Both the position numbers and the translations under genes were made by a program. 64,000 nt of DNA from JAAYDI01 sp052034005 (lineage in GTDB: Bacteria > Planctomycetota > Planctomycetia > Pirellulales > Pirellulaceae): assembly GCA_052034005.1 (NCBI GenBank), contig JBPOJB010000004.1:3455-67454 (forward strand), read 5' to 3'. Below are positions 46,408-54,989 of the stretch, one piece after another; positions within the stretch are counted from its first letter, which is position 1; each line of letters opens with the position of its first letter. Below the pieces are notes generated by a model. That model searched no databases, was not told where the DNA came from, and saw nothing but the letters and a program-made list of their open reading frames with translations.

Positions 46408-47523
46408 CTATCGCCTGTCGTCCAGTATTTCCCGCAGGACGTTCGCGTACGCCTGCGCATTGCGCACGAACCCGAGGTCGGTCGGATGCGAACCGTCGAC
46501 GGCGGCTTCGCCATCGCTGCCCAGCAGGTCGTCGCCGGGCAGGTAGTACAGGTGCGGTACGCCGGCGGCGACGAGCGCATCGAACGATTCGCGCAGAGCG
46601 CGGTGGTTCTCCTGGTGGAACTTCTGCTGTGCGGGCAGGAACGGCGCGTTGGTGAAGACTCGATCCTCGACCAGCAGGATCGGCGTCTCGGGGCGGGCTG
46701 TGCGCAGCCGCTCGACCAGCGGCCTGGTCCGCGCGCGCACGCTGTCGGGATTCATGTTCGGCAGGCAGTCGATACAGAACACGGCGGGGTCCAACTCGGC
46801 CATCAGGTCCACGAACTCGGGATCCATCGTGCCGTTGCCGGAGAATCCCAGGTTGATCGTCGGGCGCTGGAAGCGGCGGTCCAGGATGGCGGGGATGGCC
46901 ATCCCGGGTCGCGACGCGCATCCGCCGTGCATGATCGACGTGCCGTAGAAGACCAGCGGTTTATCCGGGCGCGGCGCCACGGGATGGAACGCGCAGCCCG
47001 CCGGGACGCCGATCCGGAGCCGGTTCACGCCGTTGTAGAGCGGCAGATAGATCGTGTAATGGCGGAGGGTACCGTCCAGGCCGGACACGATCGGCTGCCG
47101 CATCGATTGGGCGGTCGGGACGAGCACTTGGACCCATCGGAAATCGCCGGGCGACAGCTCGCCGTAGAGATCCAGCCCGCTCACGCCGGTGGCGGGCATG
47201 TGGGGCATGGCGAGCGACGCGGACAGCAGTTCGTAATCCGCATGGATCGCCGTCGCATTGGTCTGGAACCGCACGGCCATGCCGGCCGAGTGGCGGCTCA
47301 GGTCCCACACCGGCCCGCGCACCACGCCCTCCGCCTTGGCGGGCAATCGATCGAAGTAGCGCCGGCGCTCCAGCGTCTCCCAGCCGCGACCTTCAACACC
47401 CCAGGTGGTGACGTCGTGCCATTCGAGTTCCGGATCGGCGGCGGACAGGGTGCGGCGCCCCAGCAGGCCCGCGGCACAGATGGCGGCGGAACCCGTCAGG
47501 AACGATCGGCGGCTGCAAGTCAT
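46408..47523 (-). CDS. Tat-exported SGNH/GDSL hydrolase
   Basis: 371 residues from ATG 47523 with GGAGG 8 bases upstream. Opens with a Tat signal, MTCSRRSFLTGSAAICAAG. An N-terminal beta-sandwich (about 35-190) is followed by the SGNH domain: FYGTSIMHGG (block I with nucleophile Ser), NLGFSGNGTMD (Gly and Asn blocks) and the C-terminal DGSHPTDLG (Asp and His). Expected carbohydrate or lipid esterase acting outside the cytoplasm. It heads a tight minus-strand run with the ZIP and RmlD-like genes (20 and 16 bp gaps). Confidence 0.85.
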   Translation of the reverse strand: MTCSRRSFLTGSAAICAAGLLGRRTLSAADPELEWHDVTTWGVEGRGWETLERRRYFDRLPAKAEGVVRGPVWDLSRHSAGMAVRFQTNATAIHADYELLSASLAMPHMPATGVSGLDLYGELSPGDFRWVQVLVPTAQSMRQPIVSGLDGTLRHYTIYLPLYNGVNRLRIGVPAGCAFHPVAPRPDKPLVFYGTSIMHGGCASRPGMAIPAILDRRFQRPTINLGFSGNGTMDPEFVDLMAELDPAVFCIDCLPNMNPDSVRARTRPLVERLRTARPETPILLVEDRVFTNAPFLPAQQKFHQENHRALRESFDALVAAGVPHLYYLPGDDLLGSDGEAAVDGSHPTDLGFVRNAQAYANVLREILDDRR

Positions 47524-47647
47524 GGTTGAGTCCTCCAGCAGGATGACCAAGATGCCAATGGTTCGTTCGGGCGCGCGCGAGGAGGGGCGGGATCGATTCG
47601 ACCCGGTCGATCCCGTGCCTGCTCGTCGATCTCATCCATCCCGTCTA

Positions 47648-49393
47648 TCACTTGGTGGACGGCACCGGCCCGGCCAGGACATCGTACTCGTCGATCGCGC
47701 TCGTGTCGCGGGCGAGCACCTGTTCGCACTGCATGCGGAGTGTCGGCAATCCGCCCTCGATGAATCGTCGCGCCACGCGCTGTTTGCGTTCGTTGTGGAC
47801 CGCCTGTTTCAGCAGCAGGTGTCCGACCAGGATCATGATGGCCGCATCGACCAGGCGGCGGCCGACCAGGTCCAGGAAGGCGGTGGGCTGTGTCTTGACG
47901 AACTCGATGGCGCGCACCAGCTCTGCTTTGCCGTCGATGAGTTTCTGTTTGAGATCTTCGAGCGCCGCGAGCTGGTAGCGGGCTTCCTCGTATTGCTCGA
48001 CGAGTCTCTCGAAGGTGCCGGACGTGACTCCGCGCTCCGCCGCTACCACCTGCAGCTGGCTGGTACCCTCGTAGATCGTCGTGATCCGCGCGTCGCGCAG
48101 GTAGCGTTCGGCGGCGTAATCCTGCATGTAGCCGGACCCGCCGAGCACCTGGATGGCGGTGTCCGCGACGCGGCAGCACATTTCGGAGGCGTAGTACTTG
48201 CTCATCGGGGTGAGCATGCTGTTGAGCCGCTTGAGCGAGCGGAGCTCCTTCTTGTACGTCTTGAGCTGCTCCGGGTCGAGCTGCTCGGCGCACGTCTCCG
48301 TCAGACGCAGATAGTTGTTCTCGAGGTCGCAGACCCGACTCGTCTCATAGGTCAGCGCGCGGGCCGCCTCGATGGCGATCCGCATGTCCGTGACCATCTC
48401 GGCGACCGGCGGCAGCAGTTCGATCGCCCGGCCGAACTGGTGCCGCGTATGCGCGTAGGTCCGGGCCAGTCGAAACGCCGCTTCGGCGATCCCCAGCGAC
48501 TGTGCGGCGATCCCGACCCGCGCGCCGTTCATCAGGGCCAGCACGTAGGTGATCAGGCCGCGCTGGCGTTCGCCGACCAGGCGGGCGGGCATGTTGTCGA
48601 ACACCAGTTCGCAGGTGGGCGACCCGTGGATCCCCAGCTTCTTTTCCAGGTGCCGCACCTTGACCTGCTCCGACCGCTCCGAGATGAACAGGCTCAGCCC
48701 GCGCCCGTCGCTGATGTGCGGCTCGCTGCGGGCCAGCGTCAGCAGGATCTCTCCGCAGCCGTTGGTGATGAACCGTTTCACGCCGTTGAGGTACCACTGG
48801 CCCTGTTCGTCCTGGTGTGCGCGCAGCCGTACCGCCTGCAGGTCGCTGCCCGCGTCCGGCTCGGTCAACACCATCGCCCCGGTCACTTCGCCGTTGGCGA
48901 ACCGCGGCAGCACCTCGTCCTTGATCTCCTGGCTGGCGAACGCGTTGACCGTCTCGGCGATCCCCTGGAGGCCGAACATGTTCATGAACGACGCGTCGGC
49001 CCGCGACACGATCTCGGTGGCCATCGTGTAGATCAGGTTGGGGCAGTTCAGACCCCCGTACTTGCGCGGCAGGGTGAAGCCCATCAGCTCGGCCTGCGAC
49101 ATGCGGTGGAGGTTCTCACGCACGCGCGGGTGCAGCGTGACCGTGCCGTTCTCGTTGAGCGTGTTGCCCTCCCGATCCACCGTCTCGGCGTTGGGCGCAA
49201 TCGTCTCGGCCGCGACCGCGCCGGTGATCTCCAGCGTCCGGCGGTAATTGTCCACGGCGTCGGCCGCGTCGGTCGGCACATAGTCCGCCGCGCCGTTCTC
49301 CGCGTGCAGTTCCTGCAGACGCGCGATTTCCCGGATGTCGATGTGATCGAACAGGAACAGGATGTCGGGATTGTCGAGAAAGAAATTAGCCAC
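47648..49393 (-). CDS. Acyl-CoA dehydrogenase
   Basis: GTG 49393 is chosen: GGGAG lies 6-10 bases upstream and the family N-terminus (VANFFLDNPDILFLFDH) begins there. Longer frames run into heptamer repeats. 581 residues, longer than the ~380 of typical members, owing to an N-terminal extension and a C-terminal helical domain of ~150 residues. FAD-binding motifs: AMVLTEPDAGSD, SPTCELVFDNMPA, then VLGGSGYMQDYAAERYLRDARITTIYEGTSQLQ, with the Glu of YEGT in the catalytic-base position. Downstream of etfBA on the same strand, consistent with direct electron transfer to ETF. Confidence 0.9.
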   Translation of the reverse strand: MANFFLDNPDILFLFDHIDIREIARLQELHAENGAADYVPTDAADAVDNYRRTLEITGAVAAETIAPNAETVDREGNTLNENGTVTLHPRVRENLHRMSQAELMGFTLPRKYGGLNCPNLIYTMATEIVSRADASFMNMFGLQGIAETVNAFASQEIKDEVLPRFANGEVTGAMVLTEPDAGSDLQAVRLRAHQDEQGQWYLNGVKRFITNGCGEILLTLARSEPHISDGRGLSLFISERSEQVKVRHLEKKLGIHGSPTCELVFDNMPARLVGERQRGLITYVLALMNGARVGIAAQSLGIAEAAFRLARTYAHTRHQFGRAIELLPPVAEMVTDMRIAIEAARALTYETSRVCDLENNYLRLTETCAEQLDPEQLKTYKKELRSLKRLNSMLTPMSKYYASEMCCRVADTAIQVLGGSGYMQDYAAERYLRDARITTIYEGTSQLQVVAAERGVTSGTFERLVEQYEEARYQLAALEDLKQKLIDGKAELVRAIEFVKTQPTAFLDLVGRRLVDAAIMILVGHLLLKQAVHNERKQRVARRFIEGGLPTLRMQCEQVLARDTSAIDEYDVLAGPVPSTK

Positions 49394-49430
49394 GGTCGGC
49401 TCCCGGTGGTTGATCTTGATGTCCGCAGTC

Positions 49431-49472
49431 CTGCGTTCTGCGTTCTGCGTTCTGCACTCTGCACTCTGCACT
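49431..49472. repeat. Heptamer tandem array (CTGCGTT)3(CTGCACT)3
   Basis: Six contiguous 7-bp units, three of each variant, in the spacer between etfA and the acyl-CoA dehydrogenase gene. On the minus strand it lies just upstream of the dehydrogenase ribosome binding site. Confidence 0.9.
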
Positions 49473-49480
49473 CCGACCCA

Positions 49481-49501
49481 CAAACCGTGGACCACGGTTT
49501 G
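49481..49501. promoter_or_regulatory. 21-bp perfect palindrome
   Basis: CAAACCGTGG-A-CCACGGTTTG: 10-bp arms around one base, 7 bases past the etfA stop (minus strand). It could be an operator, a processing hairpin or a weak attenuator; no T-run follows. Confidence 0.6.
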
Positions 49502-49507
49502 GGCGGA

Positions 49508-50542
49508 TTACTCGCTGGTTCGCTCCTTCAAGGCCTTGATCATGGTGGGGATGACCTTATTCATGTCACCGACGATACCATAGTGGGCCACGGAGAAGAT
49601 GGGCGCGTCGGGGTCGGTGTTGATGGCGATGATCTTAGCGGATTCTTCCATACCTGCGCGGTGCTGGACGGCGCCGCTGATGCCGGCGGCGATGTAGAGT
49701 GCGGGTCGCACGGTCGTGCCGGTCTGGCCGACCTGATAGTCCTTGCTGATGAACCCGCCGTCTACGGCCGCCCGGCTGGCTCCGACGGCGCCCCCGATGG
49801 CGGCGGCCAGTTCATGGATGAGCTGGAAATTGGCTTTGCTGCCGACCCCTGCGCCGCCGGCCACGATCACCCGGGCGCCCTTGAGGTTCACCGAGCGTTT
49901 CGCGACGTGTTTTTCGATCAGCTGGACGGCGAACAGTTCGTCGTCCAGCGTGACGGTCAGCGGGATGGCGGTGCCGGTTCGTCGCGGGTCGGGCTCCCGC
50001 AACGGCATGACGCCCTCGCGGACGGTGGCCATTTGCGGCCACATATCATAGTTGACGATCGTGGCGATGATATTGCCGCCGAACGCCGGTCGGATTTGCA
50101 GCAGCAGGTTCGCGTGCAACGTCTTGGTGCGCGGGTCCGTGACGTCCTGGATGTCCAGGTCCGTACAGTCGGCGGTCATGCCGGCCCGCATTGCGGATGC
50201 GACGCGGGGCGCCAGGTCGCGGCCCAGCGGCGTCGCACCGTACATGACGATCTGCGGCTGGTGCATCTCGATGGCGTGGCACACGCACCGGGCGTACGGG
50301 CCGGTCTGGTAGTGCTTGAGCCGTGGGTCTTCCATCACATACACATGGTCGATGCCGTGTGCGATCAGCGGCGGCACCAGGTGGGCGACCCGCGCGCCGG
50401 CCAGCACGGCGCCGGCCGGCACCTGGAGCCGATCGGCCAGCTCCCGCGCCTTGCCGCACAGCTCCAGCACGACCTCGGGCAGCGCCCCCTCGTCCTGCTC
50501 GGCATAGACCCAGACTTCACCGTTGCGGTTCACTTCGATCAT
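49508..50542 (-). CDS. etfA: Electron transfer flavoprotein, alpha subunit
   Basis: 344 residues. Part of the ETF heterodimer that takes electrons from acyl-CoA dehydrogenases. N-terminal domain (about 5-200) with WVYAEQDEG and YGATPLGRDLAPRVASAMRAGMTADCTDL. C-terminal FAD-binding domain with VIVAGGAGVGSKANFQLIHELAAAIGG, GGFISKDYQVGQTGTTVRPALYIAAGISGAVQH and AINTDPDAPIFSVAHYGIVGD, all family signatures. It begins 15 bases after etfB ends and is co-transcribed with it. The dehydrogenase gene follows after a 114-bp spacer carrying repeats. Confidence 0.95.
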   Translation of the reverse strand: MIEVNRNGEVWVYAEQDEGALPEVVLELCGKARELADRLQVPAGAVLAGARVAHLVPPLIAHGIDHVYVMEDPRLKHYQTGPYARCVCHAIEMHQPQIVMYGATPLGRDLAPRVASAMRAGMTADCTDLDIQDVTDPRTKTLHANLLLQIRPAFGGNIIATIVNYDMWPQMATVREGVMPLREPDPRRTGTAIPLTVTLDDELFAVQLIEKHVAKRSVNLKGARVIVAGGAGVGSKANFQLIHELAAAIGGAVGASRAAVDGGFISKDYQVGQTGTTVRPALYIAAGISGAVQHRAGMEESAKIIAINTDPDAPIFSVAHYGIVGDMNKVIPTMIKALKERTSE

Positions 50543-50557
50543 CGCGCTACCCGGTCC

Positions 50558-51472
50558 TTATCCAATACTGTGATCCACCACCAGTTCGTGGATCAGTCGG
50601 CGGATGCCTTCATCGGTCGGCGGTATTTCGGTGTATCCTTCCTTCGTCAATACGATGGCCTGGATGCGGAACACTTTGGTGGGCGAGCCGGCCAGGCCGC
50701 AGCGCGACAGGTCAGCGCCGATCTTGTCCAGGTCCCACTGTTCGATCAGCAGGCCTTGTCGCTCCAGGGCCTCGGTGCGGCGCGCCGTCTCGGCCGACCG
50801 CGCCTCCTCGGTCGCGTCGGGCATGGCCAGCTTCACTTCGCTGGTCAACTCCGTGGCGATCCGTGCCCGCTTGAACCGATGCACGCGCCGCGCCGCTTCC
50901 GGGCGCGGCCGATTTGCGGTTTCCATGACCGTGATCAGTACGGGCAGCGTGGCGTCGACGATTTCCCACCCGTGGCCCGTGTTGCGCCGCACGCGTACCG
51001 TCCGGTCCTGGATGTCGATCAGTTCCTCGAGATAGGTGATCTGCGGGAACCCCAGCTTCTCGGCACATTGGGGGCCGACCTGCGCCGTATCGCCGTCGAT
51101 CGCCTGCCGGCCCGCGAACACCAGGTCGGCCCGGCCGATCGTCCGGATCGTCTGGGCGAGGATGTAGCTGGTGGCCAGCGTGTCGCTGGCGGCCGCCCGG
51201 CGATCGGTCAGCAGGATGGCGCGGTCCGCGCCGCGGAACAGGCAGGACCGCAGCACGTCGGCCGCCTTGGGCGGGCCCATGCTCACGGCGGTCACGGTGC
51301 CCCCGAAGCGGTCCCGGACTTCCAGGGCGGTCTCGAGCGCGTGAAGGTCCTCGGGGTTGAAAATCGCGGGCAGGGCGCCACGGTTCACGGTCCCGTCCGC
51401 CTTCATGGCCTCGGCCGTCACATTGGCCGTGTCGGGGACCTGCTTGACGAGCACAATGCAGTGATAAGACAA
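50558..51472 (-). CDS. etfB: Electron transfer flavoprotein, beta subunit
   Basis: 304 residues, somewhat longer than the common ~255. IVLVKQVPDTANVTAEAMKADGTVNRGALPAIFNPEDLHALETALEVRD opens the adenosine-nucleotide-alpha-hydrolase-like fold. VSMGPPKAADVLRSCLFRGADRAILLTD, DLVFAGRQAIDGDTAQVGPQCAEKLG and the recognition-loop part LPVLITVMETANRPRP follow. The final ~80 residues extend past the usual end. Whether this is a canonical or a bifurcating ETF cannot be settled by eye. First gene of the minus-strand cluster; divergent from the second acyl-CoA dehydrogenase. Confidence 0.94.
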   Translation of the reverse strand: MSYHCIVLVKQVPDTANVTAEAMKADGTVNRGALPAIFNPEDLHALETALEVRDRFGGTVTAVSMGPPKAADVLRSCLFRGADRAILLTDRRAAASDTLATSYILAQTIRTIGRADLVFAGRQAIDGDTAQVGPQCAEKLGFPQITYLEELIDIQDRTVRVRRNTGHGWEIVDATLPVLITVMETANRPRPEAARRVHRFKRARIATELTSEVKLAMPDATEEARSAETARRTEALERQGLLIEQWDLDKIGADLSRCGLAGSPTKVFRIQAIVLTKEGYTEIPPTDEGIRRLIHELVVDHSIG

Positions 51473-51607
51473 CGCTACGACTCCCCCCTCGTGTGATTCG
51501 GGTCAGCGGTGGCAGAGGCCTGATTATGGGGGCTTATCCGGCGCGGGGTCAAGGCCACTGGAAAGTGCGCAACCAGGCCGTCCGACAGCGCTGCGCAGCG
51601 CGTGCAA

Positions 51608-51636
51608 TTCTCCCGCGGGCGCCGGAGCAGTATAAT
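51608..51636 (+). promoter_or_regulatory. Predicted promoter of the second acyl-CoA dehydrogenase gene
   Basis: A perfect TATAAT at 51631-51636, with TTCTCC 17 bp upstream as a weak -35. It lies 59 bases before the start codon in the divergent spacer shared with etfB. Confidence 0.5.
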
Positions 51637-51695
51637 GAGCCAGCAACCGAGGACAGGCTGGAAGCCTCTCTCACGATCAGGAGCAACGAACGACT

Positions 51696-53942
51696 ATGGC
51701 GACGGCTGCCACCCCTTCACGCGACGATGCGGCCATGTTGCCGGCGCTGCCGGGCGACGACGTGCGGTCCATCATGTGGCGTCTGACCGACCGGGACGAT
51801 CTCTGGACGATGGTCCGCCGCGCGCGGGGCGTCGCGCGCGGGCTGGTGGCCCGGCTGGTTGCCGCCGGGCAGCGGGACACGTGTGAGTGGACGGTGGAGA
51901 AGAGCCGGTTGCTCGAGGCGTTGGACGCGGCGGGCCTGTCGGCCATCTTCGTGGATCCGGAGTATGGCGGGCCGATCGACGGGCCGAAGAATATCGCCAC
52001 GGCGCTGGCCGCCTATGAGCTGGCCTGGGTCGACGGCGGCGCGGCCACGTGCCTGATTGCGCTGGGCCTGGCCTTGCAGCCCATTATCGTGGCCGGGACG
52101 GACGAGCAGCGTGCCAGGTACCTGGGTGCGAGCGTGCCGGCGCGCGAACCGGGCGCGGACCGGCGCGTGATGCGCGGCGCGTTCTGCCTGACCGAGCCGC
52201 TGCCCTACGCGGGTGTCGATACCGGAATCCTCTCGGGCCGCGTGCGCGTGGCGCGGTGGGAGGGGGACGAGACGCCCTGGCTGCAGGTGCGGAAGCAGGG
52301 GCGGTTCACGAACAACATGGACTTCGCCGACTTCGTCGTGGCGGCGGTCGCCTCGGACGACCCCCGCATCCAAGGCACCTGCATGATCATCCTGGAGGAG
52401 GGCGATGCTGGCACGTTCGACCGGGGCGCGGTGACCCGCAAGCTCGTCCACCAGCTCACCTCGACCCGCGATCCGGTGTTTGACCTGTGCGTGCCCGCGT
52501 CGCGGATTGTCGGCGGCTACACCATCGAAGACGGGGTGATCGTCCCGCGTTTCACGCACGGGCAGATCCTGGAATCCGTGTTCTCGCGCACGCGCGTCCC
52601 GGCCGGCGTGATGACAGGTGCCAAATTGTTGTCATCAATTGAGCCGATCGTCCGGTACCAGCGGGAGCGGTTCCGGGGCGGGGAAGGGCAGCCGGGCACG
52701 CCGCGCCATGATCTGGGCCTGCAGACCAAGGAAGATGCGCTCCACCGCCTGGTCGATATCTGGGCGGCGGGCGAAGCCGCCTGCAGCCTGGGGTTCGCCG
52801 CCGCACGCCATTTCGACTCGTATGCGGAACTGGAGACGCACAAACGGGAGATCTTCGCGGCGGAAGGGATCCCGTTGAGCGGCGGCCCGCATCGGATCCC
52901 GCCCGAGGCGACCCGGCGGGCGCTGGAGTACCTGCGGTTGTGCGTCGCGCCCGACGACGAACGCGACGATCGGCGATTGGCCGAACTGGCGCAGAGCCGA
53001 GTGATCGACTTCGCCGTGCGGCAGGCGGTCGGGAAGGTCCTGTCGCCCGCGACCAAGCTGTGGAACACCGGACAGGGGGCGATGCTGTTGCGCCAGGCCG
53101 TCAGCTTGATGGGCGGGTTCGGCATCACCGAGGATTGCCCGGGCTTCCTGCCGCAGAAGTGGATGGATTCCCAGCTGGAGGCGACCTACGAAGGGCCGGA
53201 AGCGGTGCAGCGACGACAGTTGATCGTCACCATGACGAACGAACTGTTCCTGGCGCAGTTCCGCAAGTGGACGTGGGACATGGGCCGGATTGCGGCCGAA
53301 CGGCCGGGGACCGGAGCATGCACGCTGGCGGCGGCGATGGACCTGTGGAGCTGGACGCTGCACTACCTGCGCCACGCGGAGGACGCCGAGGGCCGGCCGC
53401 TGTACCGCGACAAGCGGCAGGGCGCCACGTTCCCGATGGCCGATGCGCTCTGCTGGCTGCTGGCCGCGTACTACCAGATCCTCGACACTATCGAACTGGC
53501 GTCCCGCGGTGCGGCCGACCCGCAGCACGCACCCGCCCGCGATGGATACGTGCAGTTCTTCACCGATCTGTGCCACGTGCAAGCCGCCCGGTCGGCCGGC
53601 GAAGTGGCCCGCATCTGCTCCGAACTGGCCTTCGGCTACCATCGCCATCCGAGTTGGGATCCGGAGTGCGATGCGTGCATGGGCGCCGGCGAACTCGATA
53701 CGCTCGAAGGCTGGATCCCGGGGATCTCCGTGGGGGTCCGCCTGACCGGCGATGTGGTGGAAGAAGACGGCAGCCGCCTGGCCAAGGCGGGGCCCTGCGT
53801 GCGATTCGACGGGCTGCGCCCGTTTGTCGACCGCCGCAGCAAGCTGGACGGATGCCTGACCGGCGCGCGACTTGCCAAAGACCGCGCCGGCTACGCGCTC
53901 TCGCAGGTCCCGATCCCGGAGAAACTGGATTATCCGCAGTGA
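51696..53942 (+). CDS. Large acyl-CoA dehydrogenase family protein
   Basis: 748 residues, about twice the usual length. Recognisable parts: LDAAGLSAIFVDPEYGGPIDG and YELAWVDGGAATCLIA of the N-terminal helical domain; GAFCLTEPLPYAG where TEP contacts flavin; the middle beta domain; ILESVFSRTRVPAGVMTGAKL; and the C-terminal QAVSLMGGFGITEDCPGFLPQKWMDSQLEATYEGPEAVQRRQL, with Glu of YEGPE in the catalytic-base position. A further ~200-residue helical region follows, as in long planctomycete and deltaproteobacterial homologues. Divergent from etfB, so it probably passes electrons to that ETF. Substrate class not deducible. Confidence 0.85.
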   Translation: MATAATPSRDDAAMLPALPGDDVRSIMWRLTDRDDLWTMVRRARGVARGLVARLVAAGQRDTCEWTVEKSRLLEALDAAGLSAIFVDPEYGGPIDGPKNIATALAAYELAWVDGGAATCLIALGLALQPIIVAGTDEQRARYLGASVPAREPGADRRVMRGAFCLTEPLPYAGVDTGILSGRVRVARWEGDETPWLQVRKQGRFTNNMDFADFVVAAVASDDPRIQGTCMIILEEGDAGTFDRGAVTRKLVHQLTSTRDPVFDLCVPASRIVGGYTIEDGVIVPRFTHGQILESVFSRTRVPAGVMTGAKLLSSIEPIVRYQRERFRGGEGQPGTPRHDLGLQTKEDALHRLVDIWAAGEAACSLGFAAARHFDSYAELETHKREIFAAEGIPLSGGPHRIPPEATRRALEYLRLCVAPDDERDDRRLAELAQSRVIDFAVRQAVGKVLSPATKLWNTGQGAMLLRQAVSLMGGFGITEDCPGFLPQKWMDSQLEATYEGPEAVQRRQLIVTMTNELFLAQFRKWTWDMGRIAAERPGTGACTLAAAMDLWSWTLHYLRHAEDAEGRPLYRDKRQGATFPMADALCWLLAAYYQILDTIELASRGAADPQHAPARDGYVQFFTDLCHVQAARSAGEVARICSELAFGYHRHPSWDPECDACMGAGELDTLEGWIPGISVGVRLTGDVVEEDGSRLAKAGPCVRFDGLRPFVDRRSKLDGCLTGARLAKDRAGYALSQVPIPEKLDYPQ

Positions 53943-54029
53943 ACTCCTCTGGGGGCCGAAGCTTGGGTACGGGGTTTCCGACTATGAGCCTCTGGTTTCC
54001 GATGTCTGGTATCTGAGAGGCGCGGTTCG

Positions 54030-54959
54030 ATGGCCTGGACAACAGGGCGGTGCCCGCGTCGCGTGGTGCTGGCACGCGCGGCGCAGGCGGCCATGGCGGG
54101 AATGGTGCTTGGCGGTCGCCACCGGACGGCTGCCGAGGAACAGGTGGCAGATCGCGGCCCACGCGCGCTGGAACCCGGGCGCTACGTCATCTGGGACGCA
54201 CACGGGCACTTGAGTTCGGCCGACCTCCCGATCGAGCAGCAGGTGGCGGCCCTGTTGTCCGTGGCCGATCGCATGGGCATCGCGCGGCTGGTCGTGTGCA
54301 TGGGCTATCCGTGGGCGGAGGATCCCGCGCCGGAGGAGATGCGCCGCCAGAATGACCAGGTGTGGCGGGCCCTCGAGGCGGCGCCCGGGCGCTTGCTCGG
54401 GTTCGTGTATCTGAACCCGAACCACACGCGGGCGAGTCTCGACGAGCTGGATCGTTGCGTCCGGGACGGTCCGATGGTGGGCGTCAAGCTCTGGATCGCC
54501 GTCCGATGCCACGACCCGCGCCTGGACCCGCTCGTCCGACGCGCGGCGGAACTCCATGCGCCGATCCTGCAGCACACCTGGCAGAAGGTCACGGGCAACC
54601 TGCCTGGCGAGTCGACGGCGGGCGATCTGGCGACCTTGGCGGCGCGGCACCCGCACGCGACGTTCATCGCTGCCCACGCCGGCGGCGAATGGGAGCTGGG
54701 TCTCCGCATGCTGCGCGACGCGCCGAACGTCACGGCTGATGTCTGCGGCAGCGACCCGGCATCCGGCTTCGTGGAGATGGCCGTCCGCGAACTGGGCGCC
54801 GAACGCGTCATCTACGGCAGCGATCACCCGGGTCGCAGCTTCGCCTCGCAATTGGCGAAGGTGTTGGGCGCCGATCTGCCCGAGCCGTCGAAACGTCTGA
54901 TCCTGGCAGGCAACCTCCAACGCATGCTCGCGCCGATCCTGGCCACCAAAGCGGGATAG
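54030..54959 (+). CDS. Exported amidohydrolase family 2 protein
   Basis: 309 residues. The N-terminus (CPRRVVLARAAQAAMAGMVLGG) looks like a Tat-type signal. The barrel carries IWDAHGHLSS (the HxH ligands), a long loop VGVKLWIAVRCHDPRLDPL, PILQHTWQKVTG, FIAAHAGGEWELG (His ligand) and VIYGSDHPGRS (final Asp ligand), so the metal site is complete. Likely a hydrolase or decarboxylase of the amidohydrolase-2 group. The next gene, 30 bases on, encodes a related barrel with a degraded metal site; the two may form a functional pair. Confidence 0.8.
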   Translation: MAWTTGRCPRRVVLARAAQAAMAGMVLGGRHRTAAEEQVADRGPRALEPGRYVIWDAHGHLSSADLPIEQQVAALLSVADRMGIARLVVCMGYPWAEDPAPEEMRRQNDQVWRALEAAPGRLLGFVYLNPNHTRASLDELDRCVRDGPMVGVKLWIAVRCHDPRLDPLVRRAAELHAPILQHTWQKVTGNLPGESTAGDLATLAARHPHATFIAAHAGGEWELGLRMLRDAPNVTADVCGSDPASGFVEMAVRELGAERVIYGSDHPGRSFASQLAKVLGADLPEPSKRLILAGNLQRMLAPILATKAG

Positions 54960-54989
54960 CCGCGCGCATATCCCGCGAGGAGCGACACC

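Noticed and set aside
49393..49495. Upstream GTG start for the acyl-CoA dehydrogenase
   Set aside because: It would translate the heptamer repeats (AECRTQNAERRT); the GTG at 49393 has a proper GGGAG and matches the family N-terminus. Kept as a possible switch in the findings.
47405..51496. 1363-codon plus-strand open frame opposite the etfBA/acyl-CoA dehydrogenase cluster
   Set aside because: Antisense to three well-supported genes; rich in His/Arg/Asp repeats without domain content.
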